Positions 63,372 through 64,000 of a stretch of DNA of 64,000 nucleotides are shown in pieces. The position numbers and the translations under genes are program-made. Every line of letters begins with the position of its first letter. Position 1 is the stretch's first letter. Source of the stretch: Paenibacillaceae bacterium (GTDB lineage: Bacteria; Bacillota; Bacilli; Paenibacillales; NBRC-103111); assembly GCA_029256185.1 (NCBI GenBank), contig JAQSYI010000030.1:1-64000 (forward strand), written 5' to 3'. The notes beneath the pieces were generated by a model. It ran no database searches. It was not told the DNA's origin and saw nothing but the letters and a program-made list of their open reading frames with translations.

Positions 63372-64000
63372 CAAGAACAATACGGCAGCTACGCTCAAAA
63401 CGATGGTTGTCAGCATTCTGGTACTGCTGCTCAACATGCTGACCGGTGTACTGACAGCACGCTATTTGGGGCCGAGCGGCCGGGGGGAGCAGACGGCCAT
63501 GGTGTTATGGTCCCAGTTTCTCTCCTTCAGCCTGACCTTCGGCGTACCGTCCGCCCTTATCTACAACGCCAAGAAATATCCGAAAAACGAAGGCGAAATG
63601 TATGTGACTGCATTGTGCATGGGATTTGCAACAGGACTCATTGCCATGACGGCAGGGCTGCTGGTATTGCCCCACTGGCTTGGCTCCTTCTCCGATTCCG
63701 TTGTTCTTTTCTCCCAATTGTCTATGCTCTTGTGTCCCATTATCGCCGTCTCCCAGGTGAACTACGCCATTCTTCAGGTGCGCGGGGAGTACAAGTACTA
63801 CAACCTATTGCGTTATTTGACTCCATCGGCCACATTGCTTGTTCTGGTTCTCTTGATCGTCTTCGGCGCGATGAACCCCTACACCACGGCCATGGCTTAC
63901 CTGCTTCCGTCCATGCCCATCTACATTTTCATGACGGTCAAGCTGCTCCGGATCTACAAGAAGTCGATCAAGAAGGTGGGTCAATCCTTTAAGCGGCTGC
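63295..64000 (+). CDS. Wzx-type polysaccharide flippase (partial, cut by window edge)
   Basis: The frame opens at ATG 63295, 8 nt after AAGGAGGG, and runs open to the last base (235 codons), so the 3' part lies outside the window. The product begins MQQLQTVSRG and has at least six hydrophobic segments. LNMLTGVLTARYLGPSGRG (about 49-67) is the typical first helix of lipopolysaccharide/PST flippases of the MOP superfamily. It would move the lipid-linked repeat unit outward for the polymerases encoded upstream. Confidence 0.87.
   Translation, partial: MQQLQTVSRGSLSKSMWMSLRGILTSKNNTAATLKTMVVSILVLLLNMLTGVLTARYLGPSGRGEQTAMVLWSQFLSFSLTFGVPSALIYNAKKYPKNEGEMYVTALCMGFATGLIAMTAGLLVLPHWLGSFSDSVVLFSQLSMLLCPIIAVSQVNYAILQVRGEYKYYNLLRYLTPSATLLVLVLLIVFGAMNPYTTAMAYLLPSMPIYIFMTVKLLRIYKKSIKKVGQSFKRL

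Overview
The window looks like chromosome from a low-to-middle GC, Gram-positive, endospore-type Firmicute. Paenibacillus or a close relative is most likely. The grounds are the ctsR-mcsA-mcsB-clpC-radA-disA-yacL-ispD-ispF-gltX-cysE-cysS-mrnC-rlmB-rae1-sigH backbone, strong AGGAGG-type ribosome binding sites, S-layer homology (SLH) and copper-amine-oxidase 'stalk' domains, a cysteine T-box and many secreted repeat proteins. I have run no database search, so family names rest on motifs read by eye.

Region 1 (1-25,590, all + strand): a NarL-type two-component pair is followed by a 12 kb gene for a mosaic SLH/RCC1 surface protein. After a terminator comes a tight cluster: CHASE2-adenylate cyclase, FecR-domain protein, a secreted repeat protein sharing a four-fold repeat with the giant protein, an NHL-propeller/stalk protein, a GAF-HD-GYP protein whose GYP motif reads GYC, and a DUF3307 membrane protein. 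This is the best candidate here for an undescribed system: a surface-sensing or surface-assembly module that combines cAMP and c-di-GMP chemistry with very large exported proteins.

Region 2 (25,590-27,575): on the minus strand, a YdcZ-type small membrane protein and a LacI-family repressor, preceded by two identical inverted operators about ten helical turns apart.

Region 3 (27,480-45,255): the conserved housekeeping block. A perfect CtsR box sits over the ctsR promoter. Terminators follow clpC, pssA and sigH. A conspicuous nested hairpin capped by a GNRA tetraloop sits at the predicted 5' end of the ispD message. A UGC-specifier T-box precedes cysE-cysS, and its promoter overlaps the gltX stop codon. 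One short Cys-rich gene (minus strand) is inserted between pssA and yacL.

Region 4 (45,333-52,451): leucine dehydrogenase (minus), an AraC/GyrI-type regulator, then a c-di-GMP-I riboswitch leading into a secreted GH26-PA14 mannanase-like enzyme and a second secreted clan GH-A-like enzyme with a discoidin-type domain.

Region 5 (52,480-64,000): a second NarL-type two-component pair and a Wzx/Wzy-type exopolysaccharide operon (Wzz, CpsD-like kinase, GalU, phosphoglycosyl transferase, GT2, two Wzy/WaaL-like proteins, WecG/TagA, VanZ-like, and a flippase cut by the window edge).

Taken together, the accessory regions encode cell-surface and matrix functions. They carry machinery or sensors for cAMP (cyclase), c-di-GMP (HD-GYP protein, riboswitch) and c-di-AMP (DisA).
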